From a bacterium (lineage in GTDB: Bacteria; Joyebacterota; Joyebacteria; Joyebacterales; Joyebacteraceae), in contig JAPEKQ010000007.1 in NCBI GenBank assembly GCA_029990205.1, positions 52,955-116,954 on the forward strand: 64,000 nucleotides of DNA, read 5' to 3'. The translations under genes and the position numbers were made by a program. Numbering within the stretch: the first letter of the stretch is position 1; every line of letters starts with the position of its first letter. Below, piece after piece: positions 24,419 through 31,962 of the stretch. The notes under the pieces were generated by a model that made no database searches, was not told where the DNA came from, and saw nothing but the letters and a program-made list of their open reading frames with translations.

Positions 24419-24777
24419 TGGGCAGTTGGGCCGACATTCGAGCGCGCTATATGCGCGACGATGTGGGGACCAGGCTCGGTGGATTGGCCGCGAACCTGCT
24501 CCGCATCCGGTCGTTTGCAAGTCATCCCGATCGCTGTGATGTCGTCTCTCGTCTTGTTCGCGAGAGCGCGTTGTTCATCGAATGGACGGCGCGCGACGTT
24601 GACGCATCCAAGCTCCCGACGCTCGCAGAGCTGCAGAGGCTGCTGGTCCAGTGGCATGACGACTGGCAGAGCATCTGGGAAGATGTCGAGAGTAGAACTT
24701 CCATGGCCGTTGAGGCCGGCGAATGGTCTCAGCGCCTACTAGCAATGTCTGGACTGCTCCGAGAGCGAGACGAGTAG
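24418..24777 (+). CDS. Hypothetical protein coupled to DUF5674
   Basis: This 119-residue protein is not one I recognise. It is mostly helical and charged, with many Arg, Glu and Trp residues (EWTARDVDAS, QWHDDWQSIWEDVESR). It has no signal peptide, membrane segment, cysteine pairs or known catalytic motif. The ATG at 24418 overlaps the DUF5674 stop (GTGATG), and a GTG three bases earlier is an alternative. It ends 30 bp before hypC. The overlap and shared base composition suggest the two small proteins act as a pair. A toxin-antitoxin role is conceivable from the layout but nothing in the sequence supports it directly. Confidence 0.6.
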   Translation: MGSWADIRARYMRDDVGTRLGGLAANLLRIRSFASHPDRCDVVSRLVRESALFIEWTARDVDASKLPTLAELQRLLVQWHDDWQSIWEDVESRTSMAVEAGEWSQRLLAMSGLLRERDE

Positions 24778-24806
24778 TCTGTCGCTCTATCCAGGAGGAA
24801 GAACTC

Positions 24807-25064
24807 ATGTGTCTCGCGGTACCGGGCAGGATACTCGAGGTGGAGGGGACGAAGGGACGGGTCGACTTCAACGGCATCAGCCGCGAGGCCGATCTGACGC
24901 TTCTGCCCGACGCCGAGGCCGGCGACTACGTGCTCGTCCACGCCGGGTTCGCCATCCAGAGGCTCGACGAGGCCGAGGCACGGGAGACGCTCAAGCTCTT
25001 CGGCGAGCTTGCCGAAGCGCTCGAGCAAGAGGACGCGGATCGCAGCGATCGGGAGTCTTCATGA
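24807..25064 (+). CDS. hypC: Hydrogenase assembly chaperone HypC
   Basis: This 85-residue protein begins MCLAVPGRIL, the HypC/HybG signature in which the cysteine after the processed Met helps carry the Fe(CN)2CO unit. It continues VDFNGISREADLTLLPDAEAGDYVLVHAGFAIQRLDEAEA, the OB-fold of the family, and ends with a charged helix. It works with HypD to assemble the iron group and hand it to the hydrogenase large subunit. AGGAGGA lies 7 nt upstream of the ATG. The stop overlaps the hypD start by 4 bases, as usual in hypCD operons. Confidence 0.95.
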   Translation: MCLAVPGRILEVEGTKGRVDFNGISREADLTLLPDAEAGDYVLVHAGFAIQRLDEAEARETLKLFGELAEALEQEDADRSDRESS

Positions 25065-26227
25065 CCGGCGGCATCGATTTCGCGGCCTTCCGCTCCGAGC
25101 CGGCGGCGAACGCGCTGGTCGGCCGCATCAACAGGCTGACCGAGCGCGCGGGCGGCACGTCCGAACGGCCGATCGCCCTCATGGAGGTCTGCGGCACCCA
25201 CACCGTCGCCATCTCGCGGTTCGGTCTGCGCGCGATGCTTCCACCCGGCCTCCGGCTTCTCTCCGGACCCGGGTGTCCGGTGTGTGTGACCCCGCTCATC
25301 GAGATCGACCGCTCCATCGCTGCGGCGACGATGCCTGATGTGATCGTCGCGACCTTCGGCGACATGATGCGCGTTCCCGGCTCGCACCGTTCGCTCGAAT
25401 CGGTCCGCGCCGACGGCGCCGACGTGCGCATCGTCTACAGTCCGATGGACGCACTCGAAGTGGCGCGCAAGAACCCCGCGAAGCTCGTCGTGTTCCTCGG
25501 CGTGGGATTCGAGACCACCTCGCCGATCATCGCCGCGACCATCGTTGCGGCCGCGCGCGAGGGTATCTCGAACTTCACGGTGCTCCCGTTCTTCAAGACG
25601 GTTCCCGCCGCGCTCGATATGCTGGCGGCCGTGCCCGGCCGACCGCTCGACGGGTTCATCTGTCCGGGTCATGTGAGCGTGATCATCGGGTCCGACGCAT
25701 ACCTGCCGGTCGCCCGCGACCGGAACATCCCGTGCGTCGTCACAGGGTTCGAGCCTCTCGACATTCTCGCGGGTGTCGTGATGCTGCTTGAACAGGTCGT
25801 TGCGATCCGCGAAGCGACCGGGAGCGCGGGTGTTGCGGTTCAGTACTCGCGCGCCGTGACGCCCGAGGGCAACACGACCGCGCAGGGGCTCATGGACGAC
25901 GTGTTCGCGGTCTACGATGCGGAGTGGCGCGGGATCGGCGTCGTCCCGGCGACGGGACAGACGCTGTCGAAGAAGTACGAGATGTTCGACGCGACGAAGC
26001 GACTCGAGATCGATGTGCCGACGCCCGTGGGCGAGAGCGGGTGTATCTGCGGGGAGATCATGCTGGGCCGGAACCTCCCGCCCGACTGTCCGCACTTCGG
26101 CGCTGCGTGCACACCGCGGTCGCCGGTCGGACCGTGCATGGTCTCGACCGAGGGCTCGTGCGCCGCGTTCTACAAGTACGAGCAGGGCTGGCGGTCCGGG
26201 GATCCCGACGGTACGGAGGAGAAGTGA
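25061..26227 (+). CDS. hypD: Hydrogenase formation protein HypD
   Basis: This 388-residue iron-sulfur protein forms the scaffold on which Fe(CN)2CO is built. Conserved motifs are MEVCGTHT (about 43-49, with the reactive Cys), GPGCPVCVTP (about 67-76), GFETTSP, and the C-terminal cluster ligands CICGEIMLG and CPHFGAACTP. The start ATG lies within the hypC stop, giving tight coupling. No frame problem is seen. Length and motif order are those of a full active HypD. The stop overlaps the GTG start of hypE by 4 bases. Confidence 0.95.
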   Translation: MTGGIDFAAFRSEPAANALVGRINRLTERAGGTSERPIALMEVCGTHTVAISRFGLRAMLPPGLRLLSGPGCPVCVTPLIEIDRSIAAATMPDVIVATFGDMMRVPGSHRSLESVRADGADVRIVYSPMDALEVARKNPAKLVVFLGVGFETTSPIIAATIVAAAREGISNFTVLPFFKTVPAALDMLAAVPGRPLDGFICPGHVSVIIGSDAYLPVARDRNIPCVVTGFEPLDILAGVVMLLEQVVAIREATGSAGVAVQYSRAVTPEGNTTAQGLMDDVFAVYDAEWRGIGVVPATGQTLSKKYEMFDATKRLEIDVPTPVGESGCICGEIMLGRNLPPDCPHFGAACTPRSPVGPCMVSTEGSCAAFYKYEQGWRSGDPDGTEEK

Positions 26228-27246
26228 GCGAGAAGAAGATACGTCTGGCGCACGGCAGCGGTGGCACGTTGATGCACGAACTCATCGAGGATCTGATCGT
26301 CGGCAGGCTCGGCAATCCGGCGCTCGATGCGCTCGATGACGCGGCTGAGATCGCCGACCTTGGCGGACACGCTATCGAGGGCGGACTCCTTGCGTTCACG
26401 ACCGACTCGTTCGTCGTTCAGCCGCTCTTCTTCCCGGGCGGCGACATCGGAACGCTCGCCGTTGCGGGGACGGTCAACGACCTCGCGATGAAGGGGGCGA
26501 CGCCGCTCTATCTCACGCTCGGGCTCGTACTCGAGGAGGGGATGGCGATGCCCGACCTGGAACGCGTGCTCGATTCCATCGCGATGACCGCCCGTGGCGC
26601 GGGCGTGGCGATAGCGGCCGGCGATACGAAGGTCGTCGAGCGGGGCGCGGTCGGCGGGATGATCGTGAACACCGCGGGCATTGGGTTCATCCCTGATGGT
26701 GTGAACATCTCGGGCGCGCGAGCGGCCGATGGAGACGTCGTCATCATCTCGGGGACGATCGGTGATCACGAGACGTCCATTCTCGTCGCGCGCGAGGAAC
26801 TCATGCTCGACACGCCGATCCAGAGCGACTGCGCGTGTCTCGGCGGACTCGTCCGCGACGCGCTCGACGCCTGCGACGATGTTCACGTGCTCCGCGACCC
26901 GACACGCGGGGGCCTGGGTACGACGCTCAACGAGATCGCGGCGCGCGCCGGTGTCGGTATCACCATCCGGGAGGACGATATCCCGATGCGCCAGGATGTT
27001 CGCGCGGTCTGCGACATTCTCGGATTCGACCCGCTCTACATGGCCAACGAGGGCAAGGCCATCATCGTTGCGCCGGCGGAATCGGCGGACGCCATCCTGG
27101 CCGCGCTGAGAGCGAACCCGCTCGGACGTGACGCGGCCGTCATCGGCGAGGTGGGCGGTGAACCGGGCGTTCGGTTGAGAACCTCGGTCGGCGGCCTGCG
27201 ACCATTGCTCATGCTCGAGGGCGTCCAGCTCCCGAGGATCTGCTAG
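26224..27246 (+). CDS. hypE: Hydrogenase maturation factor HypE
   Basis: This 340-residue PurM-like protein dehydrates the carbamoyl group delivered by HypF to a thiocyanate on its own C-terminal cysteine. It shows RLAHGSGGTLMHELI, FTTDSFVVQPLFFPGGDIG, LAVAGTVNDLAMKGA, AGDTKVVERG, DPTRGGLGTTLNEIA and MANEGKAIIV, and it ends in LPRIC, the required cysteine tail. It begins at a GTG that overlaps hypD, with GGAGGAGA upstream. HypA follows 40 bp later. Confidence 0.95.
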   Translation: MSEKKIRLAHGSGGTLMHELIEDLIVGRLGNPALDALDDAAEIADLGGHAIEGGLLAFTTDSFVVQPLFFPGGDIGTLAVAGTVNDLAMKGATPLYLTLGLVLEEGMAMPDLERVLDSIAMTARGAGVAIAAGDTKVVERGAVGGMIVNTAGIGFIPDGVNISGARAADGDVVIISGTIGDHETSILVAREELMLDTPIQSDCACLGGLVRDALDACDDVHVLRDPTRGGLGTTLNEIAARAGVGITIREDDIPMRQDVRAVCDILGFDPLYMANEGKAIIVAPAESADAILAALRANPLGRDAAVIGEVGGEPGVRLRTSVGGLRPLLMLEGVQLPRIC

Positions 27247-27286
27247 ACCGAAACCGGCGCGGCCGACCGCGCCTCGAAGGATACGC

Positions 27287-27667
27287 ATGCACGAACTCTC
27301 CATCTGCCAGAGCATGCTCGATATCGTCGAGCGGACGATGAATCAGCACCCCGGGGCGAAGCTCAAGACCATCCGGCTCGACATCGGCAAGGGTTCGACC
27401 ATCGAGCCGATCCTCTTGACGGACGCGTTCGCCATCATCACCGAGGGCGGACCGTTCGCGGGCGTGGAGCTCGAGATCAACAGTATCCCGATCGGCGGCA
27501 GCTGTCGCGCGTGCGGGAAGTCATTCACGTATCAGGAACTGGCGCTCGGGTGTCCCGAGTGCGGCTCGACCGATATTGTCATCGAATCCGGCATGGAGCT
27601 CGACATCCGTGAGCTGGAGATCGATGAGCCAGAGGGCGATACCGAGAAGGGACGGGAAGAGGAATGA
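27287..27667 (+). CDS. hypA: Hydrogenase nickel insertion protein HypA
   Basis: This 126-residue protein starts MHELSICQSM, where His2 is the nickel ligand of the family. The zinc site is made of CRACGKSF and CPECGST (about residues 72-75 and 90-93). With HypB it delivers Ni2+ to the hydrogenase large subunit. The C-terminal tail after IRELEID is acidic (EPEGDTEKGREEE), longer than in many homologues. Its TGA overlaps the ATG of hypB. The spacing from hypE (40 bp) suggests the same transcript. Confidence 0.94.
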   Translation: MHELSICQSMLDIVERTMNQHPGAKLKTIRLDIGKGSTIEPILLTDAFAIITEGGPFAGVELEINSIPIGGSCRACGKSFTYQELALGCPECGSTDIVIESGMELDIRELEIDEPEGDTEKGREEE

Positions 27668-28326
27668 CCAAGATCAACGTCGAGAAGAAGATCCAGAGTG
27701 ACAACGAGACGATCGCCGAGAAGAACCGCCGCGTCTTCACCGACGGGGACGTGTTCGTGCTCAACATCATCAGCTCGCCGGGCTCGGGGAAGACGACGCT
27801 GCTCGAGGCGACCCTCGACCGGCTCGCAAGCGAGTTCAACATCCTCGTCATCGAGGGTGATGTGACGACCGAACGCGACATGGACCGCGTCCGCGCGCAC
27901 GGGGCCGGGGGGATCCAGATCAACACGGGCGGTGGCTGTCATCTCAGCGCGAACATGGTGTCCGAGGTGCTGCCTGACCTGGACCTCGAGTCGGCCGACC
28001 TCGTCTTTATCGAGAACGTCGGCAATCTCATCTGCCCGGCAACGTATGATCTCGGCGAGGACGTCCGGATGGTGCTGCTCTCGACGACCGAGGGCGACGA
28101 CAAGCCGATGAAGTACCCGGCCATCTTCCACGAGTCACAGATGGCGGTCGTCAACAAGATCGACCTTCTCCCGTATCTGCCCTACGACATCGAGCGGGCC
28201 GAGAAGGAGGTTCGCGTTCTCAATCCCCAGTGCGAGATCATGCGCGTCTCGGCGCTCAAGGGCGACGGGATGGATGAGTGGTGCGACTGGCTCCGAGGGA
28301 AGCTCGCCGCGAAGCGGGCGGGGTAG
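27664..28326 (+). CDS. hypB: Hydrogenase nickel incorporation GTPase HypB
   Basis: This 220-residue SIMIBI-class GTPase has the P-loop SSPGSGKTTLLE (about 36-46), VIEGDVTTERD, GGGCHLSANMVSEVL, IENVGNLICP and the base-recognition motif VVNKIDLLPY. It lacks the N-terminal CxxCGC and poly-His nickel-binding regions found in some HypB proteins, so it is the short form. It ends 6 bp before the cytochrome c biogenesis gene resB, and the two are probably co-transcribed. Confidence 0.94.
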   Translation: MTKINVEKKIQSDNETIAEKNRRVFTDGDVFVLNIISSPGSGKTTLLEATLDRLASEFNILVIEGDVTTERDMDRVRAHGAGGIQINTGGGCHLSANMVSEVLPDLDLESADLVFIENVGNLICPATYDLGEDVRMVLLSTTEGDDKPMKYPAIFHESQMAVVNKIDLLPYLPYDIERAEKEVRVLNPQCEIMRVSALKGDGMDEWCDWLRGKLAAKRAG

Positions 28327-28332
28327 GCTCAC

Positions 28333-29403
28333 GTGATACGCTGGCTGACATCCATGCGGACGGCGGTCGGGCTGCTCATCGCGATGACGGCGCTCGCCGT
28401 TCTCGGGGTTCTCATCGGCCAGCAGCTTCCTCCCGAGGTGTACGTCGAACGGTTCGGTCACGTGCTGGGCACGTTCATCTTCCGCGCCGGACTCGCCAAC
28501 ATCTTCCGGACCTGGTACTTCGTTGCGCTCGCCGGACTTCTCACGCTCTCGACGGTCGTCTGTTCGCTCAGGCGGATCGCGAAGCTGGGCGCGTCACCGA
28601 AACACCGGCTCCGCTCGCTCGGTTCGCTCATCACACATCTCTCGATCGCGCTCATCGCCGCCGGCGGTATCTGGACTGCGGCAGGCGGGCTCCGCTACGC
28701 CGCGCCCCGCTACATGGAGGCGGGCGACATCATGGATGTGCCCGAGGGCGGATTCTCCATCCGCGTCGACGCCGCGCGCACCGAGTTCTCCGACGAAGGC
28801 CAGCTCTCGGAGTATCTCTCCGAGGTGACCGTTCTCGAGGACGGCGTCGAGGTCAGACAGCACCGCATCGAGGTCAACGAACCGCTGGTTCACAACGGGA
28901 TCGGCGTCTACCAATTTCAGATGCTTCCCGCGGCGAAGTCGGTGCGTGAGGCGCTGCTCGGCGTCGTCATCCCTGCGGATGACGCCGCGCCGCTCCATCT
29001 CGAGGTGCCCGCGGCGCTTTACGAGCGCGTCCCGGTGCTCGATACGGGCATCTCGGTCGAAGTTCTGGAGTTCCTCTCGGACTTCACATATGATATCGAG
29101 ACGAGAACTGCCGGGCTGGCGTCGCCGAGGCACGACAACCCGGCGGTTTTCGTACAGGTCTGGGAGGACGGTCAGCTCGCCGGCGAGCAGTGGGTCTTCA
29201 TCGGTGCGGCCGGTCATGAAACGGAGGGGATGCCCTGCCGGCTCTTCTTCCTGGACTACATTCCCGACTTCGACCGCGGGCTCACGCGGTTCGAGTTCAC
29301 GCGCCAGCCGGGAACCCCGCTTCTCTTCTTCGGGTTCGCAGCGCTCTCTCTCGGGCTCTGCCTCGTGTTCTGGACGCGGAAGGCGCCGCCCGACCCAGCG
29401 TGA
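28333..29403 (+). CDS. resB: Cytochrome c biogenesis protein ResB (Ccs1)
   Basis: This 356-residue membrane protein starts at a GTG. Transmembrane helices lie near residues 9-28, 55-75, 95-115 and 332-350, with a large extracytoplasmic domain between the third and fourth. The first part reads SMRTAVGLLIAMTALAVLGV followed by GQQLPPEVYVERFG, and later VEVNEPLVHNGIGVYQFQM-like text (HRIEVNEPLVHNGIGVYQF), both typical of ResB. With CcsA/ResC it forms the system II cytochrome c synthetase that carries haem and attaches it to CxxCH motifs outside the cytoplasm. It is shorter than Bacillus ResB but similar to those in other FCB genomes. CcsA follows 5 bp later. Confidence 0.88.
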   Translation: MIRWLTSMRTAVGLLIAMTALAVLGVLIGQQLPPEVYVERFGHVLGTFIFRAGLANIFRTWYFVALAGLLTLSTVVCSLRRIAKLGASPKHRLRSLGSLITHLSIALIAAGGIWTAAGGLRYAAPRYMEAGDIMDVPEGGFSIRVDAARTEFSDEGQLSEYLSEVTVLEDGVEVRQHRIEVNEPLVHNGIGVYQFQMLPAAKSVREALLGVVIPADDAAPLHLEVPAALYERVPVLDTGISVEVLEFLSDFTYDIETRTAGLASPRHDNPAVFVQVWEDGQLAGEQWVFIGAAGHETEGMPCRLFFLDYIPDFDRGLTRFEFTRQPGTPLLFFGFAALSLGLCLVFWTRKAPPDPA

Positions 29404-29408
29404 GGTGA

Positions 29409-30221
29409 ATGATGGGACCGAATCCTGACATGATGTACTTCTGGCTCGCGCTCTGGTGCTATCTCGGCGCCACGGTGGCGGCGTGCATCTACGCCGGCGT
29501 GCGCCGACCCGCGGTCCGGGGCGTCGTGTTCGCGCTGACGCTCGTGGGGTTCCTCGCCAACACGGTCGCGCTCGTTATCCGGTCGATCGCCTCCGGACAC
29601 CCGCCGGTGACCGGGCTCTTCGAGTACATGACGCTGTTCGCATGGGCCATCGTCCTCGGGTTCCTGCTGCTCTGGCGGCGGAAGGGGCTCGACCTCATCG
29701 CCGTGTTCGGCGCGACGGCCGGCGCGTTCGCGCTCGCGATGGCGTCGCTCTTCCCCTCGGAGATCAACCAGCAGCTCATCCCGGCGCTTCAGAGCTACTG
29801 GCTCTGGATCCACGTCTCGCTGGCCGTGCTCGCGGAGGCGGCGTTCACGGTGGCGTTCGTCGCGTCGGTGATGTACCTCATCGGGCAGGGTCGTGACTTC
29901 CGAGGGATGCCCGACGGCCGGAAGCTCGATACGGTGACCTACCGTGCCATCGGCGTCGGGTTCCCGCTCTTCACCATTGGCGCGCTCTTCGCCGGCGCCA
30001 TCTGGGCGCAGAAGGCGTGGGGTTCGCCGTGGTCGTGGGATCCGAAGGAGACCACGTCGCTCATCGTCTGGTTCATCTACGCGATCTATCTGCACGCGCG
30101 GTTCGTCCGAGGGTGGAGTGGGAGCGGAGTCGCGTGGCTCTCGGTGCTCGGATACGCGATGACCATCTTCACGATCCTTGGCAGCAAGATCCTCGGCGGT
30201 CTGCACTCGTACGGGGTGTAG
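29409..30221 (+). CDS. ccsA: Cytochrome c assembly protein CcsA/ResC
   Basis: This 270-residue integral membrane protein has about eight helices and the haem-handling tryptophan-rich motif WGSPWSWDPKETTSL (about 204-218). Conserved histidines flank it, in YWLWIHVSLAV and LGGLHSYGV. It belongs to the CcmC/CcsA family that presents haem to apocytochrome c together with ResB. The ATG at 29409 or 29412 follows GTGAGGTGA, which overlaps the resB stop. Together with resB it forms a complete system II synthetase, which implies c-type cytochromes in this organism. Confidence 0.92.
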   Translation: MMGPNPDMMYFWLALWCYLGATVAACIYAGVRRPAVRGVVFALTLVGFLANTVALVIRSIASGHPPVTGLFEYMTLFAWAIVLGFLLLWRRKGLDLIAVFGATAGAFALAMASLFPSEINQQLIPALQSYWLWIHVSLAVLAEAAFTVAFVASVMYLIGQGRDFRGMPDGRKLDTVTYRAIGVGFPLFTIGALFAGAIWAQKAWGSPWSWDPKETTSLIVWFIYAIYLHARFVRGWSGSGVAWLSVLGYAMTIFTILGSKILGGLHSYGV

Positions 30222-30231
30222 CGGAGGCAGT

Positions 30232-30645
30232 GTGACGGAAGACCGAAGACGCATGCTTCGCTCGTGGGTGCCCGCCATTCTGTGGACGGGCGTCATCTTC
30301 AGCCTTTCATCGATGACGGTCTTCGCGAGCAGCATCATCAAGTTCAATATGATCGACAAGCTCGCCCACTCGATCGAGTACGGCGGGTTGGGCGTCTTCC
30401 TGACGGTCGGCTATCGCGGCACGTTCACCGATGACAGGCGGAGATGGGTCACGCCTCTGGTCATCGTGACGGGTCTGATGATCGGCGTCTGTGACGAACT
30501 CTACCAGTTCACGGTTCCCGGCCGTTCGGTCGAGTTCTACGACTGGTGCGCCGACACGGTCGGTGTCATACTTGGAAACCGGCTCGCGACGGAGTTCTTC
30601 CGATGGCGCGCCGGCGAGGCGAAACAGCAGGCACACATCGAGTAA
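30232..30645 (+). CDS. VanZ-family membrane protein
   Basis: This 137-residue protein has four hydrophobic segments and the VanZ-like pattern: IIFSLSS-type first helix (WTGVIFSLSSMTVFASS), KLAHSIEYGGLG, VCDELYQFTVPGRSVEFYDWCADTVGVILG. The Asp-Lys-x-x-His, Asp-Glu-x-x-Gln and Asp-x-x-x-Asn-like positions are those of the family. VanZ-like proteins are associated with envelope and teicoplanin phenotypes but their biochemical role is unclear. GTG 30232 is the start, with GCGGAGGC upstream; the longer frame overlaps ccsA. It lies 10 bp after ccsA and 11 bp before hisS, so it belongs to the same run. Confidence 0.82.
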   Translation: MTEDRRRMLRSWVPAILWTGVIFSLSSMTVFASSIIKFNMIDKLAHSIEYGGLGVFLTVGYRGTFTDDRRRWVTPLVIVTGLMIGVCDELYQFTVPGRSVEFYDWCADTVGVILGNRLATEFFRWRAGEAKQQAHIE

Positions 30646-30656
30646 GGACGAACAAG

Positions 30657-31910
30657 ATGAAGTACAAGGCGCCGAGAGGAACGCAGGACGTTCTGCCGGT
30701 CGAGAGCTGGAAGTGGCAGCGCGTCGAATCGGTCTTCCGCGAGACCGCAGCGCGGTTCGGCTATGAGGAGATCCGCACACCCGTCTTCGAGGAGACCGAG
30801 CTCTTCGCGCGCGGTATCGGCGACACGACCGACATTGTGAGCAAGGAGATGTACACGTTCGAGGACCGGAAGGGTCGGAGCCTGACGCTCAGGCCCGAGG
30901 GCACGGCGAGCGTCGTGCGCGCATTCGTGCAGCACGGGATGGGACGCGGCGCGCGCGTGACGAAGCTCCGGTACTTCTGCCCGATGTTCCGGTACGAACG
31001 TCCTCAGGCCGGTCGCTACCGCCAGTTCTGGCAGTGGGGACTCGAGGCGCTCGGCTCATCGAACCCCGCGATCGACGCGGAGATCATCCATTTCTCAGTG
31101 AGCTTCTTCGCGGGTCTCGGCATCCGCAACACCGGCGCGAAACTCAACAGCGCCGGGTGTCCGACGTGCACGCCCGACTACAACGAGCTGCTCCGCAGAG
31201 AGCTGGCCCCGAAGCTGGGCGAGTTCTGCCAGGACTGCCAGACGCGCTACGAGCGCAACCCTCGGAGGATGTTCGACTGCAAGAACCCGCACTGCCAGGA
31301 GCTCCTGGACGGTGCGCCGTCGATACTCGATGCGCTCTGCGACGAGTGCCGCGACCACTTCGCCGCGGTGCGGGCGCATCTTGACGCCATCGGTGTCCCA
31401 TACACGCTCGACCCGAAGATGGCACGCGGTCTCGACTACTACACGAAGACGATCTTTGAGATCCACTACGAGAAGCTTGGCGCGCAGAACGCGCTCTGCG
31501 GCGGCGGCCGGTACGACGGTCTCGTCGAGGAGCTCGGTGGCGCGTCGACGCCGGCATGCGGCGTCTCCTCCGGTGTCGAGCGTCTGGTGATGGCGCTCGA
31601 AGAGGAAGGCGCGTTTGGAGAGAACGCCCCCGCGCCCGATGTCTATCTCGTCGCGGGGGAGGGCGATTGCGCCTCGTCGAACGTCGAGTTGGCGGCGAGA
31701 CTGCGCGAGCGGTTCGCCGTCGAGATGGATTATCAGGGCCGAAGCCTCAACAAGCAGATGCAGGAGGCCGGCAAGCTCGGCGCGCGGTTCGTGGTCGTCA
31801 ACAACGGACCGGGCGGACCGCTTCGCGTCCGCGAGAGCGGCGCTGGCTGGGAGGTCGAGGCGACGCTCGAGAGCGTTGCCGATGTGATCGCCGCGCGCAT
31901 GGCCGAGTAG
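30657..31910 (+). CDS. hisS: Histidyl-tRNA synthetase
   Basis: This 417-residue class II synthetase starts MKYKAPRGTQDVLP. Motif 2 is FCPMFRYERPQAGRYRQFWQ. The two HisA signature regions are GLDYYTKTIFE and the segment GGGRYDGLVEELGG. Between them lies an insertion with four Cys pairs (CPTC, CQDC, CKNPHC, CDEC), which is known in a large group of bacterial HisRS and probably binds zinc. The C-terminal anticodon domain ends ADVIAARMAE. The ATG at 30657 follows TAAGGACG. Next to it, 52 bp downstream, is aspS, a common hisS-aspS arrangement. Confidence 0.95.
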   Translation: MKYKAPRGTQDVLPVESWKWQRVESVFRETAARFGYEEIRTPVFEETELFARGIGDTTDIVSKEMYTFEDRKGRSLTLRPEGTASVVRAFVQHGMGRGARVTKLRYFCPMFRYERPQAGRYRQFWQWGLEALGSSNPAIDAEIIHFSVSFFAGLGIRNTGAKLNSAGCPTCTPDYNELLRRELAPKLGEFCQDCQTRYERNPRRMFDCKNPHCQELLDGAPSILDALCDECRDHFAAVRAHLDAIGVPYTLDPKMARGLDYYTKTIFEIHYEKLGAQNALCGGGRYDGLVEELGGASTPACGVSSGVERLVMALEEEGAFGENAPAPDVYLVAGEGDCASSNVELAARLRERFAVEMDYQGRSLNKQMQEAGKLGARFVVVNNGPGGPLRVRESGAGWEVEATLESVADVIAARMAE

Positions 31911-31962
31911 AGGCGCCGGACACACCGACACGACACAACACAACACGAGGAGCACACAACCA

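Noticed and set aside
24086-24777. Known toxin-antitoxin system
   Set aside because: Gene size and overlap fit, but DUF5674 and its partner show no motif of any toxin or antitoxin family I know.
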